Source: a gamma proteobacterium symbiont of Ctena orbiculata (GTDB lineage Bacteria > Pseudomonadota > Gammaproteobacteria > Chromatiales > Chromatiaceae). From it: DNA of 49,783 nt. The position numbers and the translations under genes are program-made. Shown in pieces: positions 38,722-48,827 of the stretch (positions are counted from its first letter, which is position 1; each line of letters opens with the position of its first letter). The DNA lies in the NCBI GenBank assembly GCA_003094555.1, contig NATW01000125.1:1-49783 (forward strand), in the 5' to 3' direction. Below the pieces are notes generated by a model that worked only from the letters and a program-made list of their open reading frames with translations, was not told where the DNA came from and ran no database searches.

Positions 38722-38741
38722 TTAGCACATCCTTGTGCTAA
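38722..38741 (+). terminator. Hairpin immediately after yjbQ
   Basis: TTAGCACA-TCCT-TGTGCTAA is a perfect 8-base-pair stem with a four-base loop, beginning at the base after the yjbQ stop codon. No T-run follows, so termination strength is uncertain. Confidence 0.5.
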
Positions 38742-38894
38742 ATGACTGCATAGCGGTTAAAAAGGATTCCGATTAGTTATATATCCGAGGATACCCGGCT
38801 CCATTCTCTGCTAGTTAGTCTTGTTTAATAACATCCTTGTGGTAACAATCTTAAGCGATATTGAGGTGCGGGGCAGTGATCTATTAGTCTGCCG

Positions 38895-38915
38895 GGATGT
38901 GATATTTTCACATCC
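38895..38915. terminator. Hairpin downstream of the lipocalin gene
   Basis: GGATGTGA-TATTT-TCACATCC is a perfect 8-base inverted repeat, 18 bases beyond the lipocalin stop on the minus strand and between convergent genes. It may terminate or protect the 3' end. No clear T-tract is attached. Confidence 0.35.
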
Positions 38916-38933
38916 AGATGTTGATGCAGGTCA

Positions 38934-39482
38934 CTAGTTATCGGAGTTGAGCGTGTCAGCCCGGTCTTGATCGACGAACAGAATATCTTCAGTTGAAAAG
39001 CCTAATGATCTGGAAAGATCGAGAAAACGCTGAATAATCGCTTTATCCACTTCCGGAGTTCTTGCCAATAGCCAAAGATAGTCGTGGTTGTAACCGCTGA
39101 CGAAGGCGTATTGATAGTCTGCCTTATCCAATTCGAAGATGACGTAGGAACTGTAAAAAGGGCCGAAAAAAGAGACCTTCAAGTGGCCTGTTTCCCTGTC
39201 ATCGACAAAGTACGCCTTGCCTTGCGCCTCTTTCCATTGTTTATCCTTGGCAGCGTATCCTCTGTTGATCACATCGATGCCGCCATCTTTACGCAATGCG
39301 TAGTTTGCCGTGACATTATCCAGGCCTCTTTCAAAGTGATGGTCCATGCGTGCAATTTCGTACCAGGTGCCAAGGTAACGATCGATCTCAAAGCCATCGA
39401 TCGGCTGTACCCCTTGCGGTAGTTGCGTACAACCAGCCAAGGACAGGCTAACGACGATTAGAAAATAGATCCGTTTTAAGAT
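38934..39482 (-). CDS. blc: Outer-membrane lipocalin (Blc-like lipoprotein) with a non-canonical start
   Basis: A lipocalin with the GTWYEIARMD motif, the ENVTANY-like DNVTANYALRKDG strand and the LLARTP segment typical of bacterial Blc. From the TTG at 39440 only MAGCTQ would precede the fold and the export signal would be lost. Reading upstream in frame gives LKRIYFLIVVSLSLAGC, a complete lipoprotein signal with lipobox LAGC, but no ATG, GTG or TTG lies before it. The best-placed codon is ATC at 39480-39482, six bases after GAGGGG. The 182-residue result matches the usual Blc length. Whether ATC is used, or the start codon was lost, is unresolved. Confidence 0.8.
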   Translation of the reverse strand: MLKRIYFLIVVSLSLAGCTQLPQGVQPIDGFEIDRYLGTWYEIARMDHHFERGLDNVTANYALRKDGGIDVINRGYAAKDKQWKEAQGKAYFVDDRETGHLKVSFFGPFYSSYVIFELDKADYQYAFVSGYNHDYLWLLARTPEVDKAIIQRFLDLSRSLGFSTEDILFVDQDRADTLNSDN

Positions 39483-39520
39483 GTCACACCCCTCAACTGT
39501 AAAAACATTTGATTTAAATT

Positions 39521-39697
39521 AGTGTCCGTCCAGCGTTTACCTGAACGTTGCTAGGCGCCTGGCGGTTGTCTTTCGCAGTAGCGGCAGGGATGCCGCGTAA
39601 GCCCCGTCACGACAGGGATGTCGTGTGGGGGCGTCGGAGAAAGACAACCGCCAGGCGCCGGGGGTAGATAGATACTCGTCGTTTCTGGACGGACTCT
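39521..39697. repeat. MITE-like palindromic element with GGGA hairpins
   Basis: A 177-base non-coding element flanked by AATT on both sides. Its ends are 13-base inverted repeats (AGTGTCCGTCCAG at 39521-39533 and CTGGACGGACTCT at 39685-39697, one mismatch). Inside is a perfect 21-base inverted repeat (39554-39574 and 39639-39659, core GGCGCCTGGCGGTTGTC). At the centre are two hairpins with GGGA loops: GCGGCA-GGGA-TGCCGC (39581-39596) and CACGACA-GGGA-TGTCGTG (39608-39625). It has no coding capacity. It lies between trxB and the lipocalin start region. Confidence 0.8.
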
Positions 39698-39725
39698 AAT
39701 TTGCTAAAAGTTGGTGACTGTTCCG

Positions 39726-40697
<972 letters not shown>

Positions 40698-40860
40698 TTA
40701 CTCCAACTCGGGCCTGCCATGGCTGGTTGCCTGGCAGACTGTATGTGTTGACCCGGCCTTGCGAGTCCTTAATCGGTGACCCGCATCCAAGTCTGAAAAT
40801 AGGATTGCGGGAATACTACGTAATCATCCCTCCGGGGTAAAGAATCGAGAGAAATTGATA

Positions 40861-41922
40861 ATGAATATCGGTATTCCGAAAGAGATCAAACCCCTTGAGG
40901 GGCGGGTTGGATTGGTGCCTGAGGCCTGCGGGGAGCTGGTCAAGGCAGGGCATCGGGTGATGCTGGAGCAGGGTGCCGGCAGCGCCAGCGGTTATGGGGA
41001 TCAGGTCTACAAGGAGTCCGGTGTGGAGATCCTGACCGACGCAGAGACCCTCTATCATCACGCCGATTTGGTGGTCAAGGTCAAAGAGCCCTATGACAAT
41101 GAGCCTGAGATGCTGCGGGAAGGACAGTTGCTGTTCTGCTTTCTCCACTTGGCGGCGGATGAGGGGTTGACCCAGCGCCTGCTCAGGTCAGGGGTTACAG
41201 GCATCGCCTTTGAGACGGTGGCGGATCGAGGGGGGCTGCCTATCCTGGCGCCGATGAGTGATATCGCGGGGCGTATTGCGGTACAGAATGGCACTATCCT
41301 GTTGCATCATCAACACGCTGGTAGGGGCGTGCTGCTGGGCGGTTTGCCGGCGGCGGAACGGGGTCATGTGGTGATATTGGGGGCAGGTGAAGCGGGTGGC
41401 AATGCCGCCGAACTCGCAGCGTCCATGGGGGCAAGGGTGACGGTTTTCGACCGCTTAAGGGAAAAGATGGGTGCGATGCGGGATTTAGGCAACAATGTCA
41501 CCGCCCTCTACTCCTACCATGATGCAATCAGTGAGGCGGTGGCCAGTGCGGACCTGCTGATCGGTGCAGTGCTGGTTCCCGGTACGAAGGCGCCGAAAGT
41601 CATATCACGCCAGCAGATTTCGACTATGAAGGCGGGATCCGTGGTGGTGGATATCTCAGTCGATCAGGGCGGATGTATCGAAACCACCCGTCCGACCACC
41701 TATGAGGAGCCAACCTATCAGGTGGATGGGGTGACCCACTTCTGTGTCACCAACATGCCCGGTGCCGTGCCAAGAAGCGCCAGCCAGGCCCTCTCTGCGG
41801 CGATGATGCCCTATTTGAAGCGCTTGCTTGATGGGTGGCAGGATGATCCCTGCCTGAAGGCCGCGGTGAACCTCTCCAAGGGGGAGCTGCTCTACCCGGC
41901 CTTGCGTGAACAGTATCTATGA
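40861..41922 (+). CDS. ald: Alanine dehydrogenase
   Basis: A 353-residue NAD enzyme interconverting L-alanine with pyruvate and ammonium. It begins MNIGIPKEIKPLEGRVGLVPE, has the NAD-binding VVILGAGEAGGNAAELAASMG, and the catalytic region VVVDISVDQGGCIETTRPTTYE, read here around residue 262. The ATG at 40861 follows GAGAGAAA. No Lrp-type regulator is adjacent. It precedes ftsK by 50 bases. Confidence 0.94.
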   Translation: MNIGIPKEIKPLEGRVGLVPEACGELVKAGHRVMLEQGAGSASGYGDQVYKESGVEILTDAETLYHHADLVVKVKEPYDNEPEMLREGQLLFCFLHLAADEGLTQRLLRSGVTGIAFETVADRGGLPILAPMSDIAGRIAVQNGTILLHHQHAGRGVLLGGLPAAERGHVVILGAGEAGGNAAELAASMGARVTVFDRLREKMGAMRDLGNNVTALYSYHDAISEAVASADLLIGAVLVPGTKAPKVISRQQISTMKAGSVVVDISVDQGGCIETTRPTTYEEPTYQVDGVTHFCVTNMPGAVPRSASQALSAAMMPYLKRLLDGWQDDPCLKAAVNLSKGELLYPALREQYL

Positions 41923-41972
41923 AACTACAATAATAAGTAATCGTAACATTTTAATTTAACAAGATTATTGAT

Positions 41973-44285
41973 ATGCCAGCACAGGCTAAAAGCCAACAAA
42001 CATCAGACCAAAGTGCATTTCACAACCATGTGAGCCACGCCCTGCGCGAAGGCATTATGTGGAGCCTGTTCTGTCTCAGCGGCTATCTGCTGCTCTCCCT
42101 GTTCAGTTATTCCCCGCTGGATCCTGGATGGTCCTATACCGGACCGGCAGTTTCGGTATTGAATTCCGGGGGTCCCGCGGGGGCCTGGTTTGCTGACGTC
42201 TTTCTCTATCTTTTCGGTATTTTCGCCTATCTGTTTCCCGTCATGTTGAGTTGGAGCGCGGTACTGGTGTTCCGCCGGCGTAATCCCGATGACTCGGTGA
42301 ATCTGAATCTGGTGCTGGTGCGCTGGCTGGGGTTTTTCATCACCCTGGCATCGGGCTGTGCCTTGGCGGCACTTCATACCAGTAATTTGGCGGTGACCTT
42401 GCCAACAGGTACGGGGGGTGCCCTGGGGAGTTTCCTGGGCGGCCATTTCGAAGCCTCATTCAGTCGTTCCGGCAGTTCACTATTGATGTTGGCCCTGTTT
42501 CTTAGCGGCTTTACCCTGTTTACCGGTGTCTCCTGGTTTACCGTGATGGACTTCCTGGGGGGAATGGTGCTGGGTCTGATGCGTAAGACACAGCTCTTCT
42601 TCACCCACCGGCGTGAAAATGTGGCAGCCAAGAGGGCGCGTCAGGAACGGGTGGATCTGATCAAGAAAGAGCAACAGAAATCGGGCAAACGAAAACAGCC
42701 CCGTATCGAGCCGGTGATCAATGCGCCGAAGGCCAGTGAGCGGGTTGAGAAAGAGCGGCAGGTGCCACTCTTCGAGGCCGATCCCAATAGCGAATTACCG
42801 CCCTTGGCACTCCTGGACCCGGCCAAACAGACGGTCCAGTCCTACTCCCCCGAGGCACTGCAGGCCATGTCCCGTCAGGTGGAGTTGAAGTTCGCCGATT
42901 TCGATATCGAGGTTCAGGTGGTGGCGGTACACCCTGGACCCGTGGTGACCCTGTTTGAGCTACAGCTTGCTGCCGGCACCAAGGTGAGCAAGATCAGCAG
43001 CCTGTCGAAAGACCTTGCGCGAGCCCTGTCGACCATCGCGGTGCGGGTGGTGGAGGTGATTCCCGGCAAGTCGGTGATCGGTCTCGAGATCCCCAATGAG
43101 TACCGGGAAATGGTCTTTCTCAGCGAGGTCCTCCAGTCCGATACCTACGAGTCGGCAAAGTCGGCCCTGACCCTCGCCCTGGGCAAGGATATTGCCGGAA
43201 ATCCCATGTGTGCCGATCTGGCAAAGATGCCCCATGTCCTGATCGCCGGTACCACCGGTTCGGGTAAGTCGGTGGCGATCAACGCCATGATCCTCAGTCT
43301 GCTGTATAAGTCCAAGCCGGATGAGGTGCGGATGATTATGGTCGATCCCAAGATGCTGGAGTTGTCGGTCTATGAAGGCATACCCCACCTGCTGACTCCG
43401 GTGGTGACCGATATGCAGGAGGCGGCCAACGCCCTGCGCTGGTGTGTGGGTGAGATGGAGCGGCGTTACAAGCTGATGGCCAGCCTGGGGGTGCGAAACA
43501 TCGTCGGTTACAACCGCAAGGTCAGGGATGCGATCAAGAAAGGCGAACCCCTCAAGGACCCCCTGTTTCAACCTGAACCGACAGAGATCATCGAGGCCAT
43601 GGAGCATCCCACCCTGGAACCTCTCCCCTATATTGTGGTCATTATCGACGAGCTTGCCGACATGATGATGATGGCAAGAAAGAAGGTCGAGGAGTTGATC
43701 GCCAGGTTGGCGCAGAAGGCGCGCGCCTCCGGGGTCCATCTGATCCTGGCCACTCAACGACCCTCTGTGGATGTCATCACCGGTCTGATCAAGGCGAATA
43801 TACCCACCCGTATCGCCTTCCAGGTCTCCTCACGGGTCGACTCCCGCACCATTCTCGATCAGATGGGGGCGGAGCATCTGCTGGGTCATGGTGACATGCT
43901 CTACATGGGTACCGGCAGTAATATTCCGCAACGCATGCACGGCGCGTTCGTGGATGACAACGAAGTACACAGGGTGGTGAAACATCTGAAACAGGCAGGA
44001 CAGCCGGACTACCTGGAAGAGATACTCCAGGAAGCAACCGAGTCGGTGCCCGGTTTTCCGGCGGAAAACGGCGATGTGGAAGATAGCGATCCCCTTTATG
44101 ACGAAGCGGTTCGCATCGTCACCGAGACACGCCGGGCCTCCATATCCGGTGTGCAGCGGCGATTGAAGATCGGCTATAACCGGGCCGCCCGGATGATCGA
44201 AGAGATGGAGAGAACAGGCATTGTCGGGGCTGCGGAAAGCAATGGCAGTCGCACCGTACTGGCACCGCCACCGCCAAAAGATTGA
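41973..44285 (+). CDS. ftsK: DNA translocase FtsK
   Basis: A 770-residue septal DNA pump. Four N-terminal membrane helices (about residues 25-195) are followed by a short Lys/Arg-rich linker and the motor domain, with Walker [13 protein letters not shown] near residue 427 and Walker [15 protein letters not shown]. The C-terminal gamma domain ([24 protein letters not shown], split here by GVQRRLK) recognises KOPS sites and activates XerCD. The linker is short, as in Pseudomonas-type FtsK rather than the 1300-residue E. coli form. lolA and rarA follow in the usual order. Confidence 0.97.
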   Translation: MPAQAKSQQTSDQSAFHNHVSHALREGIMWSLFCLSGYLLLSLFSYSPLDPGWSYTGPAVSVLNSGGPAGAWFADVFLYLFGIFAYLFPVMLSWSAVLVFRRRNPDDSVNLNLVLVRWLGFFITLASGCALAALHTSNLAVTLPTGTGGALGSFLGGHFEASFSRSGSSLLMLALFLSGFTLFTGVSWFTVMDFLGGMVLGLMRKTQLFFTHRRENVAAKRARQERVDLIKKEQQKSGKRKQPRIEPVINAPKASERVEKERQVPLFEADPNSELPPLALLDPAKQTVQSYSPEALQAMSRQVELKFADFDIEVQVVAVHPGPVVTLFELQLAAGTKVSKISSLSKDLARALSTIAVRVVEVIPGKSVIGLEIPNEYREMVFLSEVLQSDTYESAKSALTLALGKDIAGNPMCADLAKMPHVLIAGTTGSGKSVAINAMILSLLYKSKPDEVRMIMVDPKMLELSVYEGIPHLLTPVVTDMQEAANALRWCVGEMERRYKLMASLGVRNIVGYNRKVRDAIKKGEPLKDPLFQPEPTEIIEAMEHPTLEPLPYIVVIIDELADMMMMARKKVEELIARLAQKARASGVHLILATQRPSVDVITGLIKANIPTRIAFQVSSRVDSRTILDQMGAEHLLGHGDMLYMGTGSNIPQRMHGAFVDDNEVHRVVKHLKQAGQPDYLEEILQEATESVPGFPAENGDVEDSDPLYDEAVRIVTETRRASISGVQRRLKIGYNRAARMIEEMERTGIVGAAESNGSRTVLAPPPPKD

Positions 44286-44301
44286 TTGGGAATATTGTTG
44301 C

Positions 44302-44925
44302 ATGCAGACCAGCCTGAGACTACTTATTACCCTTACGCTGTTGGGCTTCATTCAACCCCTATGGGCACTGAGCGGACCGCAGCAGCTAGAGGCCTTTCTC
44401 GAGGACCTCACCACCCTTCAGGCTGACTTCGAGCAGACACTGCAACAGGATGATGAGGCCTCCTACACCAGCAGCGGAGTTTTCTACCTGAAGCGCCCAG
44501 GTCAGTTGCGCTGGGAATATACGGCGCCGAGTGAGCAGTTGATTGTGGCGGACGGCGATCGCATCTGGCTTTACGACATCGAGTTGGAGCAGGTTTCCCA
44601 TCGCAGCCAACAGGCGGCGTTGGTTGGCACGCCGGCTCAATTGCTGAGTGACCAGGCACCCATTAAAGAACACTTTCTGGTCACTGATCTGGGCGAAACC
44701 GATGGATTGAGTTGGGTCGAATTGCTGCCGAAAGGGAAAGAGTCCCAGTTCGCCAGCTTGCGCCTGGCACTTGACGATAACAGACTGCAGCGCATGGAGA
44801 TGGTGGATAACTTCGGTCAGACCACTCGCTTCGTTTTCAATAATATCCAGCGCAATCCAACCCTGGATGCCACCCTGTTCAAGTTCACCCCGCCACCCAT
44901 GGTCGATTTGATCGGCGACCTATGA
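44302..44925 (+). CDS. lolA: Outer-membrane lipoprotein carrier protein
   Basis: A 207-residue periplasmic chaperone that carries lipoproteins from the LolCDE transporter to LolB. The signal peptide [19 protein letters not shown] is cut after PLWA. The LolA fold segments [14 protein letters not shown] and [18 protein letters not shown] are clear. The start at 44302 is chosen because a longer upstream frame would overlap ftsK by 65 bases and hide the signal peptide. Its end overlaps rarA by four bases. Confidence 0.96.
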   Translation: MQTSLRLLITLTLLGFIQPLWALSGPQQLEAFLEDLTTLQADFEQTLQQDDEASYTSSGVFYLKRPGQLRWEYTAPSEQLIVADGDRIWLYDIELEQVSHRSQQAALVGTPAQLLSDQAPIKEHFLVTDLGETDGLSWVELLPKGKESQFASLRLALDDNRLQRMEMVDNFGQTTRFVFNNIQRNPTLDATLFKFTPPPMVDLIGDL

Positions 44926-46250
44926 GCGATCAGGATCTCTTTGCCCGGAACGAGGGTGGGGAGAACCGCCCACTTGCCGACCGGATGCGACCGCGCACCC
45001 TGGAACAGTTTGTCGGTCAGTCCCATATTGTCTCTGACAGCAAACCGCTGCGCCGGGCCATCGAGGAGGATCGCCTCCATTCCATGATCTTCTGGGGTCC
45101 TCCAGGCACGGGTAAGACCACCTTGGCGCGCTTGATTGCCCACCACTCCGGTGCCCAGTTCCTCAGCTTGTCGGCGGTGCTGTCCGGGGTCAAGGAGATC
45201 CGTGCCGCGGTGGAGCAGGCGAAGCACTTCCAACTGCAGGCGCAACGACCCACCGTTCTCTTCATCGATGAGGTGCACCGTTTCAACAAATCCCAACAGG
45301 ATGCCTTTCTGCCCCATGTGGAGGATGGCACGGTGGTCTTCATCGGCGCCACCACCGAGAATCCATCCTTTGAACTCAACAACGCACTGCTCTCCCGCGC
45401 GCGCACCTATGTATTGAAAGCGTTGACCCATGAAGAGTTGGAACAGATTATCGATCTGGCCCTGAAAGATACCGACAATGGACTTGGCGCAAGGGAGCTC
45501 GGCATCAGCCGCAAGGCCCGCACCCTGCTGGCGGAAGCGGCGGATGGGGATGCCAGAAGGGCACTCAACCTGCTGGAGATAGCAGCGGACCTGACCGAGT
45601 CGGGAGAGATCGATGAACAGGTAGTGGCGGAAGTGGCCAGCGGCACACTGCGCCGTTTCGACAAAGGCGGCGAGGCCTTCTACGATCAGATCTCCGCTCT
45701 GCACAAATCGGTCAGAGGCTCCGACCCGGACGCTGCCCTCTACTGGTTGGCGCGCATGGTCGATGGGGGTTGCGATCCGCTATACATTGCCCGCAGGGTA
45801 GTGCGTATGGCATCGGAGGATATCGGTAACGCGGATCCAAGGGCCCTGCAGCTGGCCATCAACGCCTGGGACACCCAGCAACGGCTCGGCAGCCCGGAAG
45901 GGGAACTGGCCATCGCACAAGCCGTGGTCTACATGGCGTGCGCACCCAAGAGTAATGCCGTCTACACTGCTTGGAACGCTGCCCTAGCCGAAGCAAAGAC
46001 CTCCGGCTCTCTTGAGGTACCACTGCAGCTACGCAACGCCCCCACCAAATTGATGAAAGCGCTCGACTACGGTAAGGCCTACCGCTATGCCCACGATGAA
46101 CCCAATGCCTATGCTGCTGGTGAAAACTATATGCCTGAGCAGTTAAAGGGCCGTCAATACTACCATCCGGTTGACCGGGGCATGGAGATAAAGATAGGGG
46201 AAAAGCTGGCATTTCTACGCAAGTTGGATAAAGAGACGGGAGACAATTGA
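44922..46250 (+). CDS. rarA: Replication-associated recombination protein A
   Basis: A 442-residue AAA+ ATPase acting at stalled replication forks. Walker A is [13 protein letters not shown] (about residues 48-60), Walker [15 protein letters not shown], and the sensor 1 region is [13 protein letters not shown]. The C-terminal tetramerisation part ([18 protein letters not shown]) is present. Length fits the family. It overlaps lolA by ATGA, giving the conserved ftsK-lolA-rarA operon; serS, often next, is missing here. Confidence 0.97.
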   Translation: MSDQDLFARNEGGENRPLADRMRPRTLEQFVGQSHIVSDSKPLRRAIEEDRLHSMIFWGPPGTGKTTLARLIAHHSGAQFLSLSAVLSGVKEIRAAVEQAKHFQLQAQRPTVLFIDEVHRFNKSQQDAFLPHVEDGTVVFIGATTENPSFELNNALLSRARTYVLKALTHEELEQIIDLALKDTDNGLGARELGISRKARTLLAEAADGDARRALNLLEIAADLTESGEIDEQVVAEVASGTLRRFDKGGEAFYDQISALHKSVRGSDPDAALYWLARMVDGGCDPLYIARRVVRMASEDIGNADPRALQLAINAWDTQQRLGSPEGELAIAQAVVYMACAPKSNAVYTAWNAALAEAKTSGSLEVPLQLRNAPTKLMKALDYGKAYRYAHDEPNAYAAGENYMPEQLKGRQYYHPVDRGMEIKIGEKLAFLRKLDKETGDN

Positions 46251-46564
46251 ACGCTTTTTAAAATAACATCGATGTTGCTACTTTTTTTATCTATTATTCA
46301 TGTGAAGCTGCTCTCTCTAGATAATCCTCCACATCAAGCCAACCCGGGAATAGCGTCCGCTCTTGTAAAAAATTTACCCATCAAAGCGGCTGAATACCAA
46401 CTGTATATGTGATTCGGCTCACACAATTGTGTGATCATTTTCTGAAATCTTCCCCTAATTGACCATGATCAGTTTCATTGTCCGGCTATTAAACGGTAGT
46501 CTTTCACCCGGCCAGGAAAGGCCTTCTATGGAATAATGAAGTAACAAAGAGGTTGAAAAGGAAC
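46251..46564 (+). other. AT-rich boundary region before the Flp/TadG cluster
   Basis: These 314 bases carry no gene. A small palindrome AACATCGATGTT (46265-46276) followed by seven T (46282-46288) may terminate rarA transcription weakly. The CRP-like site and its overlapping palindrome lie at 46408-46434. Composition shifts here from GC-richer core genes to more AT-rich accessory genes. Confidence 0.45.
46408..46434. promoter_or_regulatory. CRP-type box overlapping a second palindrome
   Basis: TGTGA-TTCGGC-TCACA (46408-46423) is an exact match to the CRP/Vfr half-sites with the correct six-base spacer. The perfect 16-base palindrome TCACACAATTGTGTGA (46419-46434) shares its last five bases. 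Both lie about 140 bases before the lipoprotein start. Two dimeric regulators could compete here, or one could shift between the two. Confidence 0.55.
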
Positions 46565-47464
46565 ATGAAGGGAAGCGGAAGGATTTTAGTGTCGGCATCA
46601 TTCTCCCTGTTGCTGGCAATGCAAGGATGCGGCGGTGGAGGAGGCTCCTCAGACGATCCTGCTGATACGAATAACCCCGTCAATGATGATAATGTAAGTG
46701 ACAACACATCAGATGATTTCACCGGTAACGAATCTGAAGCTGTAGTCAACGACTCCAATGCCAAAGATCTGGCGATCGGCGCGGCATCAGCCGTTAAGCA
46801 AGGTGTTGATGAAAATGGCATCGTGCTGCCTGCTCAAACCGCAGCCAAGGCATACAATCCAACACCAATAGTTGTGCCGATGGGTACAAGCGATAGTAGC
46901 GAAGATCTCTGTCCCCACGGTGGGACAGGGATTGTCGAGTTCAACGATACAACGGGTCAGGTTACTCTCGGCACCTTCACGGATTGCAGTTATGGTGGGG
47001 GTTTGTACCTGTATACATTCACCGGCGTAGTCACTATTACATACGCGGATGGTAGCGATGGAAGCGCTTTCACCAGCGTGCATGATGGTGATCTGACCAG
47101 CGTGGATAACATTACACGTGCGATACACAGAACATTCAGCTGTGAAGCCAATTATCAGAATTGCACCCTCTTTTCCGACTTTCTTGGATTTGATGAACGA
47201 AGTTACCGGGTGACCGATATCTCAGTGACAGAGGATGGTAACTCGGCCTACACAGCAGAGGGCCGTGTCTACGATCCCAGTCATGGCTATATAGATGTAA
47301 CAACCGATATCCCAGTGACTTTTGATTGCACGGATGGTCATCCTGGTACAGGCCGTCTGAGCTTTACAGGCGCAAACCAGACATCGGGCACTATTGAGTT
47401 CGTCAGCTGTACTGAATATGTGGTTACAACGAATAGCGGAACTTCTAATAGTTACAATTGGTGA
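46565..47464 (+). CDS. Putative glycine/serine-rich lipoprotein of unknown function
   Basis: A 299-residue protein I do not recognise. It has a basic start (MKGSGR), a hydrophobic segment and a cysteine at residue 22 followed by GGGGGSSDDPADTNNPV, a typical flexible linker after a lipoprotein anchor. The rest (from about residue 100) is beta-rich, acidic and has several cysteines (for example CSYGG, CEANYQNC, FDCTDGHPG) that could pair in the periplasm or outside the cell. Codon use is AT-richer than upstream genes. It heads the set leading to the Flp pilin. Confidence 0.75.
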   Translation: MKGSGRILVSASFSLLLAMQGCGGGGGSSDDPADTNNPVNDDNVSDNTSDDFTGNESEAVVNDSNAKDLAIGAASAVKQGVDENGIVLPAQTAAKAYNPTPIVVPMGTSDSSEDLCPHGGTGIVEFNDTTGQVTLGTFTDCSYGGGLYLYTFTGVVTITYADGSDGSAFTSVHDGDLTSVDNITRAIHRTFSCEANYQNCTLFSDFLGFDERSYRVTDISVTEDGNSAYTAEGRVYDPSHGYIDVTTDIPVTFDCTDGHPGTGRLSFTGANQTSGTIEFVSCTEYVVTTNSGTSNSYNW

Positions 47465-47504
47465 CGGCAGAAATATTTGGAATTGATCTGAGTATTGGAT
47501 AACC

Positions 47505-48236
47505 GTGAGAGTCATGTCTGTTATTAGAAAGTCACTGGAGAGAGTCATTAAATATGTTGTATTCCTGACAGTGTCAGGAGTGTGTTTTGGAACAGAGGAT
47601 ATGGCAGTGGATGTCAATGAAAATACACTCAAGCCTGCTAAACCCTTCAGTGCATTATTAGTGGAGTACAACAAGCATAACGAGAGCGTTAAAAAGCGAA
47701 CGCGGATTACGCTTAGTCAACATGGAATACGTTCTGAGAGTCTGTCACAGAGTAGTAACACGCCACAGCTTGTTTATATCCAAAATTACAAGTCTGAACA
47801 GGAATGGTTAGTCAATTCATCCAGCCACTACTACAGCGAGTTACCGACTGGTAACACAGTTGAGATCAGTGAAGATAAGCAGAATGCTTCAAAAGGCGAT
47901 CAAAATGAAGACATTATGGCTTGGTCGGGTGTATTGAGATCAATGCCCTGTAGTGGTGCAAAGGCTAAAAAGATCAGTAAGAGAAGCGTGAAAAATTCTG
48001 AACTGAGCGTATGGACGTGTACCGATGGTCAAGGACGCAGCTATCTTCAACACTTTAGCTCTCTACTTGGTTTTGTGATACGTCAGGAAACGTCAGATGG
48101 CCATATAGGAGAACTCCAGGAGATCAAATTCGTGGATAAGCCGATTGATTATTTCAAGCCGTCAGAGATGTGGCGTGAAGTATCAATGGAGGAGTTTTTG
48201 ACAGGCGCTCCGCTGTTGCCTGCCTATGTAGAGTGA
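47505..48236 (+). CDS. Secreted protein of unknown function
   Basis: A 243-residue protein (GTG at 47505; an ATG at 47514 is the alternative). The N-terminus carries a basic stretch and a hydrophobic segment (VIKYVVFLTVSGVCFG) acting as a signal. The mature part has paired cysteines in SMPCSG and VWTCTD, and the pattern VEYNKHNESVKKRTRITLSQHGIRSE. I cannot assign a family. It lies 40 bases after the lipoprotein and 185 bases before the Flp pilin, so it is likely part of the same surface system. Confidence 0.7.
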   Translation: MRVMSVIRKSLERVIKYVVFLTVSGVCFGTEDMAVDVNENTLKPAKPFSALLVEYNKHNESVKKRTRITLSQHGIRSESLSQSSNTPQLVYIQNYKSEQEWLVNSSSHYYSELPTGNTVEISEDKQNASKGDQNEDIMAWSGVLRSMPCSGAKAKKISKRSVKNSELSVWTCTDGQGRSYLQHFSSLLGFVIRQETSDGHIGELQEIKFVDKPIDYFKPSEMWREVSMEEFLTGAPLLPAYVE

Positions 48237-48421
48237 TTCAACTTTCGTTCTCTGATGGCAAAGGGATCAATATATAGAAGCGGATAAAATTATGGAGGGG
48301 TAGTCAATATAGTTAAATTCGTCAATGTATGGAGCGCAGAGATTTCGGTCATGCGTAAATAGGGATAGGCAAAGCCAATAGTGCAACTTGCTAAATTCAA
48401 TGTCTTCATGGAGTAATTCAT

Positions 48422-48733
48422 ATGTCATATAAATCAGGAAGGAAAGAACCAAAACGTTTTCATTTTGGTCAGGGGATGACTGAGTACATAATTATTGTCG
48501 CTGTAATTGCGGTCGCCGCGATCGGTGCATTCGGATATTTTGGTCAGATTGTCGAAACACAAATCTCTGGGTTGGGCTCAGAACTTGGTGGTGGAAGCGG
48601 TGCGGATGCTCGAGGTGCTGCAACAGAAATGGGCGAGACCGCTAAGGCTGAAGCTGTGGAAGCAAACAGCATGGGTAACTATGATGATAACGATTCTGAG
48701 GCAGGATCACTTGGAGGTGGTGGAGGAGGTTAG
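48422..48733 (+). CDS. Flp-type (Tad) pilin with a Gly/Asp-rich tail
   Basis: A 103-residue prepilin. A basic leader (MSYKSGRKEPKRFHFG) is followed by the processing site G/QGMTEY with Glu at +5 and Tyr at +6, the Flp signature, then a long hydrophobic helix (IIIVAVIAVAAIGAFGYF). Mature Flp pilins are usually about 50-60 residues; this one is about 87, with a low-complexity tail rich in Gly, Ala, Asp and Glu and ending in six glycines. A GGAG ribosome site precedes the ATG. It should assemble into a Tad pilus or act as a pseudopilin. Confidence 0.82.
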   Translation: MSYKSGRKEPKRFHFGQGMTEYIIIVAVIAVAAIGAFGYFGQIVETQISGLGSELGGGSGADARGAATEMGETAKAEAVEANSMGNYDDNDSEAGSLGGGGGG

Positions 48734-48784
48734 TGATTGATCTGTAGGAAGGTTATACCTTCATATCATCATCACGCCTTATGA

Positions 48785-48823
48785 GGCCTGACTTCACAAT
48801 TTGGTGTTCAGTGAAGTCAGGCC
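48785..48823. other. Strong intergenic hairpin between the pilin and the TadG-like gene
   Basis: GGCCTGACTTCAC (48785-48797) and GTGAAGTCAGGCC (48811-48823) form a perfect 13-base-pair stem with a 13-base loop, ending just before the next start codon. There is no T-run, so it is probably not a simple terminator. It may stabilise the pilin mRNA or limit translation of the next gene. Confidence 0.6.
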
Positions 48824-48827
48824 GTTA

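Noticed and set aside
38895-38915. TGTGA...TCACA repeat as a CRP site
   Set aside because: The spacer is five bases rather than six, and it lies at the 3' end of a gene; a hairpin is more likely.
44221-44301. N-terminal extension of lolA overlapping ftsK
   Set aside because: The extension has no signal or similarity, and the ATG at 44302 begins a proper signal peptide.
48237-48421. Possible c-di-GMP riboswitch before the Flp pilin (GGCAAAGCC-like string)
   Set aside because: Only a short piece resembles the GEMM core; the paired stems and the GGTAGC-type segment are missing.
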